A stretch of DNA of 64,000 bases from assembly GCF_026735165.1 (NCBI RefSeq), contig NZ_JAPQES010000001.1:682001-746000 (forward strand), read 5' to 3'. This DNA comes from Clostridium ganghwense (GTDB lineage: Bacteria; Bacillota; Clostridia; Clostridiales; Clostridiaceae). The notes under the pieces were generated by a model that was given only the letters and a program-made list of their open reading frames with translations, had not been told where the DNA came from and ran no database searches. The position numbers were made by a program, and so were the translations under genes. The stretch's first letter is position 1. The number at the start of each line of letters is the position of its first letter. Positions 8,983 to 17,281 of this stretch are shown here, one piece after another.

Positions 8983-8999
8983 ATGATAAACATTATCAT
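8983..8999. promoter_or_regulatory. Fur box at the feo promoter
   Basis: ATGATAAACATTATCAT is a perfect 7-3-7 palindrome close to the Fur consensus. A second, shorter one (TCATTGTAAATGA, 9002-9014) overlaps the -10 element next to it. Position and pattern imply Fe-Fur repression of feoAAB. Confidence 0.72.
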
Positions 9000-9010
9000 C
9001 TTCATTGTAA

Positions 9011-9039
9011 ATGATACTCTTTTTCAATGCCTTTGTCAA
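9011..9039 (-). promoter_or_regulatory. promoter of feoA-feoA-feoB
   Basis: On the minus strand TTGACA (9034-9039) and TATCAT (9011-9016) are 17 bases apart. The -10 element is covered by Fur-like palindromes, as expected for an iron-repressed operon. Confidence 0.7.
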
Positions 9040-9049
9040 TAATAAATTT

Positions 9050-9661
9050 TTAAAAATTATTTACAACACTATAAGGTTCAATACCTTCTATAAGCAAATT
9101 AACCATTTTGTCTTTAGCCATATCATATTTTTCAAATATATCCTTAGCTTTTTCAGGGTTATGATATACCTTCCAATATCCAAGCATGAGACATTGTTTA
9201 TTAGGGCAATTTATAAATTCAACAACATCATCTATAGGATATCCTAGAAAGATACCTATTTCGTGAGGACAAACATTTTCATATCTACTACTTAGTAATT
9301 TCAAGCTTTCTTCTGCATTCATATCTTTTTTATATCCAAATCTTTCTAAAAAATTAATATTTTTTTCCTGTGATAAAATTCCTTCTAATTTTTTCTTATT
9401 ATAAAACAATACAACCACAGTTGTATCATTCTTCTTAAGTTCATAAAATTTTAGTGGAAACTTCATTTCTATTTCTTTTTTATATTTTTCCCAATATTTA
9501 TATAAATTTCTTTCATTTCTATTGTTAAAAATGACGAGAGAAGATACTTTTTCCTTTGCAATGGTTGGTGCTGAGCTATATACTATTGTTGAAATCAAAT
9601 AATCTTTATCATCCTGGTTATTTATTGTGCTCATAAATTTTCTTATTAAAATTTCATTCAT
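9050..9661 (-). CDS. DUF3793 family protein (copy A)
   Basis: This 203-residue soluble protein has the DUF3793 signature CPHEIGIFLGYPIDDVVEFI followed by KQCLMLGYWKVYHN. It contains two conserved cysteines, one in the CPHE motif and one in the QCLM motif. The biochemical role is unknown. A paralogue lies at 10374-10985, and a Fur-box-bearing flavodoxin lies between them; the feo promoter begins just after this gene's stop. That placement suggests a part in iron or redox handling. I chose the ATG at 9661, nine bases after GGAGG, over the ATG at 9670, which is too close. It has no signal peptide or membrane segment. Confidence 0.85.
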   Translation of the reverse strand: MNEILIRKFMSTINNQDDKDYLISTIVYSSAPTIAKEKVSSLVIFNNRNERNLYKYWEKYKKEIEMKFPLKFYELKKNDTTVVVLFYNKKKLEGILSQEKNINFLERFGYKKDMNAEESLKLLSSRYENVCPHEIGIFLGYPIDDVVEFINCPNKQCLMLGYWKVYHNPEKAKDIFEKYDMAKDKMVNLLIEGIEPYSVVNNF

Positions 9662-9775
9662 AAAATCCATCCTCCCTCAATCATTTACTTTTCTTCATTT
9701 TGAAAATATTTTATGTATATCTATAAATCAATTTATTAAAATTTTGCAAAAGTAAAATATCATTAATTTTTAACT

Positions 9776-9806
9776 GTGTGGAATTTTAATGTTTAAAATT
9801 CCACAC
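9776..9806. terminator. hairpin after flavodoxin gene
   Basis: A perfect 13-bp stem, GTGTGGAATTTTA (9776-9788) with 9794-9806, and a 5-base loop lie downstream of the flavodoxin stop. The minus-strand tail is only moderately T-rich, so it may be a terminator or an RNA-stabilising hairpin. Confidence 0.6.
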
Positions 9807-9841
9807 CTATATTAATCTCCATACTATATACTATGTTATTA

Positions 9842-10273
9842 TTATGCACTTGCTAATCTTTCACCAAGTTCTTTGCAGTTACCAAGAACTTCTTCATCTG
9901 GTTCATAGTTTGCCATTAATCCTTCATCGTCAATCAATTGAGCTCCACAACTTTCCATTCTTTCAACCCAATTTCTCATCCATTCTCCATCTCCCCAGCC
10001 ATAAGAACCAAATAAAGCTAGTTTCTTACCTTTAACTACTGATTCAATAGACTCTACAAAAGGTTCCATTTCAGCTTCTTCTAATACCTCTGCTCCCATT
10101 GATGGGCATCCTAATGCTACTACATCTGAATTTTTCACGTCATCAGCTGATGCCTCACTAACACTTAATAATGAAACTTCTACCTCATCTATTTTTGCTC
10201 CATCCGCAATTGCCTTTGCCATTATTTCTGTATTTCCTGTTCCACTCCAATAAATAATACTTACTTTTTTCAT
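9842..10273 (-). CDS. flavodoxin
   Basis: This 143-residue short-chain flavodoxin carries the FMN phosphate-binding loop WSGTGNTEIMA at its N-terminus, then LGCPSMGAE, and ALFGSYGWGDGEW around the isoalloxazine ring. It serves as a low-potential electron carrier that replaces ferredoxin when iron is scarce. A Fur-like palindrome (10290-10304) lies just before the ribosome site, which fits iron-repressed expression. It sits between two DUF3793 paralogues on the same strand, the downstream one beyond a hairpin. Confidence in the family is very high; its specific redox partner is not shown by the sequence. Confidence 0.95.
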   Translation of the reverse strand: MKKVSIIYWSGTGNTEIMAKAIADGAKIDEVEVSLLSVSEASADDVKNSDVVALGCPSMGAEVLEEAEMEPFVESIESVVKGKKLALFGSYGWGDGEWMRNWVERMESCGAQLIDDEGLMANYEPDEEVLGNCKELGERLASA

Positions 10274-10289
10274 ATACTTATCCCCCTTA

Positions 10290-10304
10290 ATTGATAATGA
10301 ATTT
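10290..10304. promoter_or_regulatory. Fur-box-like site upstream of flavodoxin
   Basis: TGATAATGAATTTCA fits the 7-1-7 Fur pattern with one imperfect half. It lies 17 bases upstream of the flavodoxin start codon on the minus strand. Confidence 0.6.
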
Positions 10305-10373
10305 CAATTTCAATTATAGTATATGATAAATTTCTTTATTTGTAAATATCCTCATTATAATTTTTTTATAAAA

Positions 10374-10985
10374 TTATATATAATTTATTATTATGCTAGG
10401 TTCAACTCCTTGTAATATAAGGCTTGCGACCTCTTCTTTACATTTATCATATTTCTCAAAAATTTTTTTAGCATAATCAATATTATGATAAACCTTCCAA
10501 TATCCAAACATTAAACATTGCTTATCAGGATTATCAATAAATTCTATAACATCTTTCATTGGATAGCCTAAAAATACTCCTATTTCATGAGGACACTCTC
10601 TTGTATACCTCTTTTTCAATAATAATAAACTTTCCTCTACAGACATATATGAGGTATAACCAAATTTTTTTAAAAGTTTCATATATTTATCTTGATTTAA
10701 TATGTTCCGTATATGTTCTTCGTTATAAAATAGTACTGCAGTGCTATTATAAAGCCTTTTTAATTCATAACTCCTTATACTAACTTCATTTTTTACATCT
10801 TTTTTATATTTTTCCCACAAATTATATAAATTTCTTTTTCCTTTTTCATGAAAAATTATGAGATATGCTGCTTTTTGTTTTGCTATAGTAGGAGCTGCAT
10901 TATATGCTATAAATGATAACAAATAACTTTTATCATCTAATTCATCTATTGCATGAAAAAAATTACTCATTAGTTTTCTATTCAC
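10374..10985 (-). CDS. DUF3793 family protein (copy B)
   Basis: This 203-residue paralogue of the protein at 9050-9661 has the same order of motifs: AYNAAPTIAKQKAA, NLWEKYKKD, CPHEIGIFLGYPMKDVIEFI and KQCLMFGYWKVYHN. Both cysteines are conserved and the length is identical, so this is an old duplication kept intact. It starts with GTG preceded by AAGGAG at about nine bases. The function is unknown. It lies upstream of the flavodoxin gene on the same strand with about 100 bases between, so read-through into the flavodoxin is possible. Confidence 0.85.
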   Translation of the reverse strand: MNRKLMSNFFHAIDELDDKSYLLSFIAYNAAPTIAKQKAAYLIIFHEKGKRNLYNLWEKYKKDVKNEVSIRSYELKRLYNSTAVLFYNEEHIRNILNQDKYMKLLKKFGYTSYMSVEESLLLLKKRYTRECPHEIGVFLGYPMKDVIEFIDNPDKQCLMFGYWKVYHNIDYAKKIFEKYDKCKEEVASLILQGVEPSIIINYI

Positions 10986-11156
10986 CTATTAACTCTCCTT
11001 TATATTCTATTTATCATCTTTTTATAAGCACTTATTGTACTTACTATATTGTTTGCATTATGGAATTATATATTATATTTGTTTTAGTTAACTATGTATA
11101 TAATGGCTATTAAAAGTACATTATATATATGTGAAGATAAGTTTTAATAAGTTTAA

Positions 11157-11342
<186 letters not shown>

Positions 11343-11371
11343 AAATAAGATTTTAAATATACAATTAACTG

Positions 11372-11417
11372 AAATAAGAAGAACACAAATATGAAAATAT
11401 TTGTGTTCTTCTTATTT
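11372..11417. terminator. bidirectional terminator, ferredoxin / FeoC-like gene
   Basis: A perfect 21-bp stem (11372-11392 with 11397-11417) with loop GAAA lies between two convergent genes. It overlaps the stop codon of the FeoC-like gene. Confidence 0.88.
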
Positions 11418-11678
11418 TGCAATTTTTTCAATTGCTCTTTTACCTTTTTCAGTTATAGACCACATTTTTATTAGAGAATCACTAGAACAACTGCATCCAG
11501 CACATCCTCCTGAACATGCACTATCACAACTTGGTTTATATTCCTGTATATAGCCCATATTCTTCAATTGATTTTTCATTTGAATTACCATTTCTTCACT
11601 TGTTCCAAGTTTTTCAGCAGCTTTAATATCTGAATAAGCGCCTCCTTTTGATATTTCATAAAGCAAATTCATAAGCAT
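11412..11678 (-). CDS. FeoC-like winged-helix protein with Cys-rich motif
   Basis: This 88-residue protein begins with a winged-helix DNA-binding-like region, in which GGAYSDIKAAEKLGTSEEMV forms the recognition-type helix pair. A cysteine cluster, CDSACSGGCAGCSC, follows and could bind an Fe-S cluster, as proposed for FeoC. A short helical tail ends the protein. AAAGGAGG precedes the first ATG by seven bases. A Fur-like box lies at 11715-11729 upstream. It is separated from feoAAB by about 2.4 kb, so it is not in the feo operon, but its family and the Fur box tie it to iron uptake. Its role as a regulator or FeoB partner is inferred. Confidence 0.82.
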   Translation of the reverse strand: MLMNLLYEISKGGAYSDIKAAEKLGTSEEMVIQMKNQLKNMGYIQEYKPSCDSACSGGCAGCSCSSDSLIKMWSITEKGKRAIEKIAK

Positions 11679-11714
11679 AATGATTCCTCCTTTTGTGATA
11701 ACTTAATATGATAT

Positions 11715-11729
11715 TGAGTATTATTTTCA
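11715..11729. promoter_or_regulatory. Fur-box-like site upstream of FeoC-like gene
   Basis: TGAGTATTATTTTCA is preceded by GATAT. The same GATATTGAGNATTATTTTCAT core occurs at 14360-14380 before the chemoreceptor gene, which supports a shared regulator. Confidence 0.6.
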
Positions 11730-11771
11730 TATAATAATTATATTTCGCCTTTTAAATAAAAAATTTCTATA

Positions 11772-12971
11772 CTATTTTAATGCTACTCTAACTCCTCTAC
11801 TAGCTAAATGACACAACGCTCCATCTTTCACCATACTGTCGATAATCTCCCATGCCTTAGAATCTTTCATTCCACTTCTGTATGGCCTATCTTCAGTTAG
11901 TGCCTGATATACATCACATACACACATCAACCTTTCAATCTTTCCAAGATGTTGTCCACTTAATCTTTCTGGATATCCTTTTCCATCAATTCTTTCATGA
12001 TGATTTGCAGCCCAAGAAGTTATATCTTCAATTCCTGGTATTTGATCTAATATTAATTTTGTATAATAAGGGTGTATATTAATTATGTATCTTTCTTTTT
12101 CATTTAATTTTCCCGGTTTATTTAAAATACTATTGGGTACTGCTATTTTTCCAAGATCATGTAAAAGCCCTGCAATATAAGCCTTTCTTTGAGTAATCTC
12201 ATCATAATTTAAAAAAGAAATAGTTTCTTTTATTTTATTTGCTATGCCTCTCGAATGATTATGTGTAAATTCACTTTTATTATCTATAATTTGAGCAAAA
12301 ACTTCTGAAACATTCTCTAGTGTCTCTAAATTAATTTTTACTGTTTCTTTAGGTAAAACTCGATTTAAAATCTCATCAAAATTATCAAATTTATAATCTA
12401 ACCAAAATCTTTCTTCTTCAGACATTTTTATGAATCCATCAACAACTTCAGGACTTAATTGCTTCTTTTTCTTTTGTATAATTACATTAGTTAATTCTTC
12501 TCTGGCCTTTGCATAATTTATTTTATTATTAAATATAGAATCAAATTGATCTGCTAAATAAACTATTTGAGATGAAAGAGGTATTTCATCTCTCGAAAGC
12601 TCAAAAGGTCCTGTACCATCCCAATTTTCATGATGATATCTTATAGTTGTATGTACCTCTTGTGGTAACTTTAATTTTTTTACTATATCTTCTCCTTCTT
12701 TACAATGTACTCTTCTCTTTAGTTTACCATTATATATACTTATTCTATTATCACTAGCACCTATGTCATGCATTATTGCAGCATAATATATTTTTTTAAC
12801 TTCTTTATCATCTAATCCTAAAGTTCTTGCCACTCTTATAGATGTATAAGCTACTTTCTTAGCATGATTAATATTTTTACCCTCTGCAATATCTAAAGCC
12901 ATAGAAAATGCATTGAATATATGAAAGGATGGAATTTCTGCAAAATAATATTTAGATAATTTCTTCACCAT
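11772..12971 (-). CDS. tandem HD / HD-GYP phosphohydrolase
   Basis: This 399-residue cytoplasmic protein has two HD-type halves. The first has HAKKVAYTSIRVARTLGL, IMHDIGA and RYHHENWDGTGP. The second has HSRGIANKIK, GLLHDLGKIAVPNSILNKPG and HHERIDGKGYPERLSG, a clear HD-GYP-like arrangement with metal-binding His/Asp residues. The HHE-x-x-x-G-x-GYP box in the second half is intact, so cyclic-di-GMP hydrolysis is plausible, though not proven. It lacks a receiver or membrane sensor. It begins 42 bases after the stop of the chemoreceptor gene at 13014-14303, on the same strand, so the two are probably cotranscribed. Confidence 0.87.
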   Translation of the reverse strand: MVKKLSKYYFAEIPSFHIFNAFSMALDIAEGKNINHAKKVAYTSIRVARTLGLDDKEVKKIYYAAIMHDIGASDNRISIYNGKLKRRVHCKEGEDIVKKLKLPQEVHTTIRYHHENWDGTGPFELSRDEIPLSSQIVYLADQFDSIFNNKINYAKAREELTNVIIQKKKKQLSPEVVDGFIKMSEEERFWLDYKFDNFDEILNRVLPKETVKINLETLENVSEVFAQIIDNKSEFTHNHSRGIANKIKETISFLNYDEITQRKAYIAGLLHDLGKIAVPNSILNKPGKLNEKERYIINIHPYYTKLILDQIPGIEDITSWAANHHERIDGKGYPERLSGQHLGKIERLMCVCDVYQALTEDRPYRSGMKDSKAWEIIDSMVKDGALCHLASRGVRVALK

Positions 12972-13013
12972 TATTCTCCTTTACAAATTACTTATAGTTA
13001 TTTCTTACTTTTA

Positions 13014-14303
13014 TTATGCCTTAAAATTAGAAATAGCTACTTTCAAGTCACTTTCTACTTCATATAAATGGTCTACCTTTTGTATTATATTCATCATTCC
13101 AACACTTTGACTTTCTATAGATGAAAAAATTTCTTCACTAGAAGCAGCTAATTCCTGAGATACACCTGCTGTTTCTTGAAAGCTTCTTAAAACATTTTTA
13201 TTATTTTCTTCTACACCTCCAATTTGTCTATGTAAAATATTTATTCCAAAATTCATATCTAAAATAGCCTCTTCTATATCTTGAAAAGCCTTATTTACTA
13301 TATTCAAGGAATTATTTGCTCCTTTTAACGCATTAACTTCATCATCCATATTAATTTTAACACCATTAATTTCTTCTTTAATTTCCATAATTATACTCTC
13401 TATATCATCAGTAGCTTGTACTGTTTGTTCAGCAAGTTTTCTTATTTCATCTGCTACAACAGCAAAACCTTTTCCTGCCTCTCCTGCTCTTGATGCTTCT
13501 ATTGCAGCATTCAGAGCAAGTAAATTTGTCTGTTTTGAAATTGATTTTATTGTATGTATTATATTTCCTACAGATTCTGACTTATCTTTAAGATACCCAA
13601 TGTTGTTTTCTAATTTTGATACTGCTTCTTCATTTACTGTGAACTTTTCTTTAAGAACTTCTATTGCATCTACTCCTTTGTAATTAAGCTCCTGTGCCTT
13701 TATAGATTTACTTTTTATCTCTCCAACATTTTGAGTAACTCTTTCAACTTCATCTGAAAGATCTACCATTTTTTCTTCACCAAATTGAGTATTTGTTGCT
13801 TGTTTTTGTATTGCTTCTGTTATTTCTTCAATAGCTTTTCTAATATTTTCAAAAGACTTAGATACCTGATTAGTATTAGAAGAAATTTCTTCTGATATAT
13901 TATTTATTCTGAATGAATTCTCTCTTACACTTATTATCATTTTTTTAATTTGATTTTTTAGTCGTATTATAGTATCAAATATTCCTCCTTTTTTATCAGA
14001 GTCCTCATTTTCTATTTCCTCATCTTGAAAGTCTAAATCTATTATTTTATTTATCATAGATTCCTCAACTCTGAATTTTTTTACAATAATTTTTGTTAAA
14101 ATTACAGATAAAATAATTGATATAACTATACAAACTGCTATTGTACATAAAATTTTAATTCTAAGATTAGAATAATATGTATTTTGTAAATTTCCTTTTA
14201 TCGGTGCATTTCCTATATTTACCATGATCATTCCAGTAAATATAGAATTAACAACTCCTACAATCATAATTAGTATTAATAATTTTTCTTTTATCTTTTT
14301 CAT
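13014..14303 (-). CDS. methyl-accepting chemotaxis protein without an external sensor
   Basis: This 429-residue receptor has TM1 at about residues 8-28 and TM2 at about 49-70. The loop between them is only about 20 residues, too short for a ligand-binding domain. A charged linker leads into a coiled signalling domain with [35 protein letters not shown] at the tip. It therefore probably senses membrane state, or a partner or cytoplasmic signal, rather than a periplasmic ligand. A Fur-like box at 14365-14379 precedes it, and an HD-GYP gene follows. Iron control of this receptor is inferred from that box. Confidence 0.9.
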   Translation of the reverse strand: MKKIKEKLLILIMIVGVVNSIFTGMIMVNIGNAPIKGNLQNTYYSNLRIKILCTIAVCIVISIILSVILTKIIVKKFRVEESMINKIIDLDFQDEEIENEDSDKKGGIFDTIIRLKNQIKKMIISVRENSFRINNISEEISSNTNQVSKSFENIRKAIEEITEAIQKQATNTQFGEEKMVDLSDEVERVTQNVGEIKSKSIKAQELNYKGVDAIEVLKEKFTVNEEAVSKLENNIGYLKDKSESVGNIIHTIKSISKQTNLLALNAAIEASRAGEAGKGFAVVADEIRKLAEQTVQATDDIESIIMEIKEEINGVKINMDDEVNALKGANNSLNIVNKAFQDIEEAILDMNFGINILHRQIGGVEENNKNVLRSFQETAGVSQELAASSEEIFSSIESQSVGMMNIIQKVDHLYEVESDLKVAISNFKA

Positions 14304-14364
14304 TTTGTCCCCCTTGTTAAAATTACATTTCTAAAATAAATATATAAATAGCGTTCATTGATAT

Positions 14365-14379
14365 TGAGAATTATTTTCA
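14365..14379. promoter_or_regulatory. Fur-box-like site upstream of chemoreceptor/HD-GYP genes
   Basis: TGAGAATTATTTTCA fits the 7-1-7 Fur pattern and is followed by TTATCATT, giving overlapping half sites. The position is 62 bases before the chemoreceptor ATG, a promoter-proximal spot. Confidence 0.62.
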
Positions 14380-14448
14380 TTATCATTATATACCTTAACA
14401 TTAATTAATTCAATAGTTAAATAATCAATATATTTATAGACATAAAAA

Positions 14449-14481
14449 AAATGTAAGTTGCTTAAAGCAACTTACATTTTG
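14449..14481 (-). terminator. terminator after second ferredoxin
   Basis: A 16-bp stem, AAAATGTAAGTTGCTT (14449-14464) with AAGCAACTTACATTTT (14466-14481), lies just past the ferredoxin stop. It is flanked by A and T runs, so it can act in both directions. Confidence 0.82.
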
Positions 14482-14489
14482 ATTTTTTA

Positions 14490-14660
14490 TTATTCTTGAA
14501 CGATAGCTCCTGTTGGACAAGCGTTAGCACAGCTTCCGCAGTCAATGCAAGCTCCTTCGTTTATTTCGAATTGAGAATCTCCTTGTTCTATAGCTCCTAC
14601 TGGACATTCTGAAGTACAAGCTCCACAGCTTACACATGCATCTGTAATTTTAAATGCCAT
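14490..14660 (-). CDS. 2[4Fe-4S] ferredoxin (second copy)
   Basis: This 56-residue ferredoxin has ACVSCGACTSECP and ACIDCGSCANACP, with all eight cluster cysteines and the usual spacing. It is similar to the plus-strand ferredoxin at 11169-11342, but the surface residues differ, so it is a distinct paralogue. The start at 14660 follows GGAGGG by about seven bases; the upstream ATG at 14675 overlaps the ribosome site and is rejected. It has its own terminator. Which electron donors and acceptors use each copy cannot be told from sequence. Confidence 0.96.
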   Translation of the reverse strand: MAFKITDACVSCGACTSECPVGAIEQGDSQFEINEGACIDCGSCANACPTGAIVQE

Positions 14661-14848
14661 AATAAAACCCTCCATTTGTATAATAATTTTTATGTATTTT
14701 GCCTTAAAGCAAACTCACAAATATATATTACCATATTTAGAATTATAAACAAAGACTTATTTAATATTTTTTTGAAATAATTTATAACGTTTACGATACA
14801 ATGATTCCCACTATCATTTAAACGTATTTTAGCTTTGTATTTTTAATA

Positions 14849-15286
14849 CTATTTTCCACATTCTCCACATTTACCCGAAAGAATAATATTTACATCTTTT
14901 ATTTCTATATTCTGATTTTTTTGAAGTATTAAATTAAGTTTAAAAATATTTTCTAATATAGCATCATCATTAATATCTTTAATTTCTCCACAATGATTAC
15001 ACTTAAAGTGTATGTGAAATTCCTTTTTTCTATATATTCTAGGTTCATAAAGAACTTTATCAGCTATTTTTATTTCTGTGATTACCCCTACCCTTTTTAA
15101 TTTATCTATGTTTCTATATACAGTAGATAATCCAACCTCTTTTTCTCTAACCTTGTTAAATATTTCATCTATAGTTATATGAGCATTATTTTCATAAATA
15201 GCTCTTAATATATGCTTCCTTTGTTTGGTAAGTTTATAGCCTTTTTTATTAAGCATTTCATGAACTAAAGATAAATTTTGTTCCAT
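14849..15286 (-). CDS. fur: Fur-family iron-responsive repressor
   Basis: This 145-residue regulator has an N-terminal winged helix (KLTKQRKHILRAIYENNAH, STVYRNIDKLKRVGVI) and a C-terminal metal domain with HIHFKCNHCG and SGKCGECGK (two CxxC pairs for structural zinc). At the position where PerR has the aspartate that senses peroxide (RFD or RYD), this protein has YEP, so Fur is more likely than PerR. It lies divergent from the peroxide-reduction operon, with Fur-like palindromes in its own promoter suggesting autoregulation. A GTG 12 bases upstream (15298) is an alternative start; AAGGTG before the ATG favours 15286. Confidence 0.85.
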   Translation of the reverse strand: MEQNLSLVHEMLNKKGYKLTKQRKHILRAIYENNAHITIDEIFNKVREKEVGLSTVYRNIDKLKRVGVITEIKIADKVLYEPRIYRKKEFHIHFKCNHCGEIKDINDDAILENIFKLNLILQKNQNIEIKDVNIILSGKCGECGK

Positions 15287-15344
15287 ATTTTCTTTCACCT
15301 TCTTCTATTCTTTGTTTATATCTTACATAAATAGCCATACAATA

Positions 15345-15373
15345 ATATTATCATTTATGATAATGAATATCAA
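15345..15373 (-). promoter_or_regulatory. promoter of the fur-type gene
   Basis: On the minus strand TTGATA (15368-15373) and TAATAT (15345-15350) are 17 bases apart. The Fur-like palindrome fills the spacer, so a bound repressor would block polymerase. Confidence 0.6.
15347..15364. promoter_or_regulatory. Fur/PerR-box palindrome between fur and trxB-like genes
   Basis: ATTATCATTTATGATAAT is a perfect 18-base palindrome, and TGAATATCAATATCATTATT (15364-15383) continues with more half sites. It lies between divergent genes and could control both. Confidence 0.7.
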
Positions 15374-15468
15374 TATCATTATTTTCTTCTAATCGATATA
15401 CAGTATAATATATATATTTTGGCTTATTCTATTATTGTATAAAAGTTTAATAAAAAGTTGGTGTCACT

Positions 15469-16404
15469 ATGGATAAAGAAATAAAACAAATTGATTTGTT
15501 AATAATAGGTTCTGGTCCTGCGGGTTTAACAGCAGCTATTTATGCAGGTCGATCAAAACTAAATACTCTTGTACTAGAAGACGAGATTGTAGGTGGTCAA
15601 ATTAGAGGTAGCTATAAAGTTGAAAACTATCCAGGGTTTATAAGTATAAGTGGTTCTGATTTAGCAGACAAACTGTACGAACATGCTGTAAAATTTGGAA
15701 GCAAAATAGATGAATTTGATAAAATAAAATCTATAAATTTTTCTAAGGATAAAAAATTTATAGAAACAGAAAATGCAGTATACAATCCTAAAGCTATAAT
15801 AATAGCTACTGGTTCAAAACATAGACCTCTTCCTATTGCTGAAGAAGAAAAGTTTCACGGAAAAGGAATCCACTACTGTGAATTATGTGACGGAGAAATG
15901 TATGAAGGTAAAGATATAATAGTAGTTGGAGGTGGAAATTCCGCAGTACAAGGGGCTGTATATTTATCCAAATATACTAAAAGTATAACCTTAATACATC
16001 AATTTGATAATCTACAAGCTAATAAATCTAATGAAGAAGAGTTACTTAAAAATAAAAAAATAAATATAATTTGGGATAGTGAAATACGTAAAGCTATAGG
16101 TAAAAATAAGATAGAAGCTGTATCTATAGAGAATGTAAAAACCAAAGTTTACTCTGAATTAAAAACTGAAGGTATTTTTGTATATATAGGATTAGAACCT
16201 AAAACTGAACTTTTTAAAAATTTCATAAAACTAAATGAATGGGGCTACATAGAAACTGATGAAAATATACAAACTAATATTAATGGTATATTTGCTGCTG
16301 GAGATGTACGTTCAAAAATGTTTAGACAACTTACTACAGCCACAGCAGATGGTACTATTGCAGCCTTGATGGCTGAAAAATATATCTTAGAAAAGGAGGA
16401 CTAA
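15469..16404 (+). CDS. thioredoxin-reductase-like flavoprotein, NADH-type
   Basis: This 311-residue flavoprotein has the FAD motif IIGSGPAGLTAAIYAGR, the redox-active CELCDG, a second nucleotide loop VVGGGNSAVQGA and the FAD-closing GIFAAGDVR. The NADPH-specific HRRDxxRA segment of ordinary TrxB is replaced by HQFDNLQA, so NADPH specificity is not expected. It is followed four bases later by a glutaredoxin and then a 2-Cys peroxiredoxin, the same trio as the Clostridium pasteurianum Cp34-Cp9-Cp20 system, in which the reductase uses NADH. By that analogy it would reduce the glutaredoxin, which reduces AhpC. Only a weak ribosome site (TTGGTG) precedes the ATG. Confidence 0.88.
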   Translation: MDKEIKQIDLLIIGSGPAGLTAAIYAGRSKLNTLVLEDEIVGGQIRGSYKVENYPGFISISGSDLADKLYEHAVKFGSKIDEFDKIKSINFSKDKKFIETENAVYNPKAIIIATGSKHRPLPIAEEEKFHGKGIHYCELCDGEMYEGKDIIVVGGGNSAVQGAVYLSKYTKSITLIHQFDNLQANKSNEEELLKNKKINIIWDSEIRKAIGKNKIEAVSIENVKTKVYSELKTEGIFVYIGLEPKTELFKNFIKLNEWGYIETDENIQTNINGIFAAGDVRSKMFRQLTTATADGTIAALMAEKYILEKED

Positions 16405-16407
16405 AAT

Positions 16408-16650
16408 ATGATAAAAGTATATTCAACTCCAACCTGTCCTTGGTGTAAAAAGGTAAAAGCATATTTAGAATCTATAAATGCTCGTTATAAAGATATTAAC
16501 GTGGTGGAAGATAGAGAAGCACGAGAAAAAATGATAGAAATTTCTGGTCAACAAGGAGTTCCTGTTATAGATATTGATGGTGAAATAGTTCTAGGTTTTG
16601 ATAAACCTCGTATAATTAATGCCCTTGATAAACGTAAAATTGGAGTTTAA
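16408..16650 (+). CDS. glutaredoxin-like protein (CPWC)
   Basis: This 80-residue thioredoxin-fold protein has the active site TPTCPWCKKVKAYL, a cis-proline segment GVPVIDIDG and the GFDKPRI end typical of small clostridial glutaredoxins (Cp9/YruB type). It is predicted to shuttle electrons from the upstream flavoprotein to the downstream peroxiredoxin. It lies four bases after the flavoprotein stop with its own AAGGAGG site overlapping the end of that gene, so translation is coupled. Confidence 0.92.
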   Translation: MIKVYSTPTCPWCKKVKAYLESINARYKDINVVEDREAREKMIEISGQQGVPVIDIDGEIVLGFDKPRIINALDKRKIGV

Positions 16651-16680
16651 TAATTTATAGTTGCTTCAGGAGGAATCTTT

Positions 16681-17217
16681 ATGGAAAGATTAGTAGGTAA
16701 ACCTGCTCCAGGATTTAAAATGAATGCAGTTACTGGAGATGGTCAAGATTTCATAGAAGTAAAGTTAGAAGATTATAAAGACAAATGGCTTGTTCTATTC
16801 TTTTATCCTCTTAATTTTACTTTTGTTTGTCCAACCGAAATAACAGGATTCAGTAAAAAATATGAAGATTTTAGAAATCTTGATGCTGAAGTTTTAGCTG
16901 TAAGCTGTGACAGTCATTATTCTCATCAAGCTTGGATAAATCAAAAAAAAGAAGATGGAGGCCTAGGTACTATCAATTTTCCTATTGCGTCAGACTTGAC
17001 TAAAGCTTGTTCTCAACAATATGGTGTATTAATAGAAGAAGAAGGTATTTCACTTAGAGGATTATTTATAATTGATCCTGAAGGTGTAATTAAATACTCA
17101 GTAATACACGATTTAAATATAGGAAGAAGTGTAGATGAAACTCTTCGCGTGCTTAAAGCATTACAAACAGGAGGTTTATGCTCTATAGATTGGCAAGAAG
17201 GAGAACCTACTTTATAA
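16681..17217 (+). CDS. ahpC: 2-Cys peroxiredoxin AhpC
   Basis: This 178-residue peroxiredoxin has the peroxidatic motif FYPLNFTFVCPTE and the resolving cysteine in GGLCSIDWQ near the C-terminus, which is the AhpC/Prx1 arrangement. It reduces hydrogen peroxide and organic hydroperoxides. No AhpF is present; instead the two preceding genes form a reductase-glutaredoxin relay. The gap to the glutaredoxin gene is 30 bases and AGGAGG precedes the ATG. A terminator follows. The operon start faces a fur-type gene with a Fur/PerR-like palindrome between. Confidence 0.95.
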   Translation: MERLVGKPAPGFKMNAVTGDGQDFIEVKLEDYKDKWLVLFFYPLNFTFVCPTEITGFSKKYEDFRNLDAEVLAVSCDSHYSHQAWINQKKEDGGLGTINFPIASDLTKACSQQYGVLIEEEGISLRGLFIIDPEGVIKYSVIHDLNIGRSVDETLRVLKALQTGGLCSIDWQEGEPTL

Positions 17218-17228
17218 TAAAAAATTCA

Positions 17229-17267
17229 AAGAGCTAAAAGTATTTACAATAAATTCTTTTAGCTCTT
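17229..17267. terminator. convergent terminator after ahpC
   Basis: A 12-bp stem, AAGAGCTAAAAG (17229-17240) with CTTTTAGCTCTT (17256-17267), lies between ahpC and the convergent permease gene. Confidence 0.8.
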
Positions 17268-17281
17268 AATTTATACATTTT

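Noticed and set aside
14849-15286. PerR assignment for the fur-type gene
   Set aside because: It has Glu (YEP) where PerR has the peroxide-sensing Asp, while the second Fur-family gene at 47872-48291 has the Asp. Its place next to a peroxide operon is suggestive but weaker evidence.
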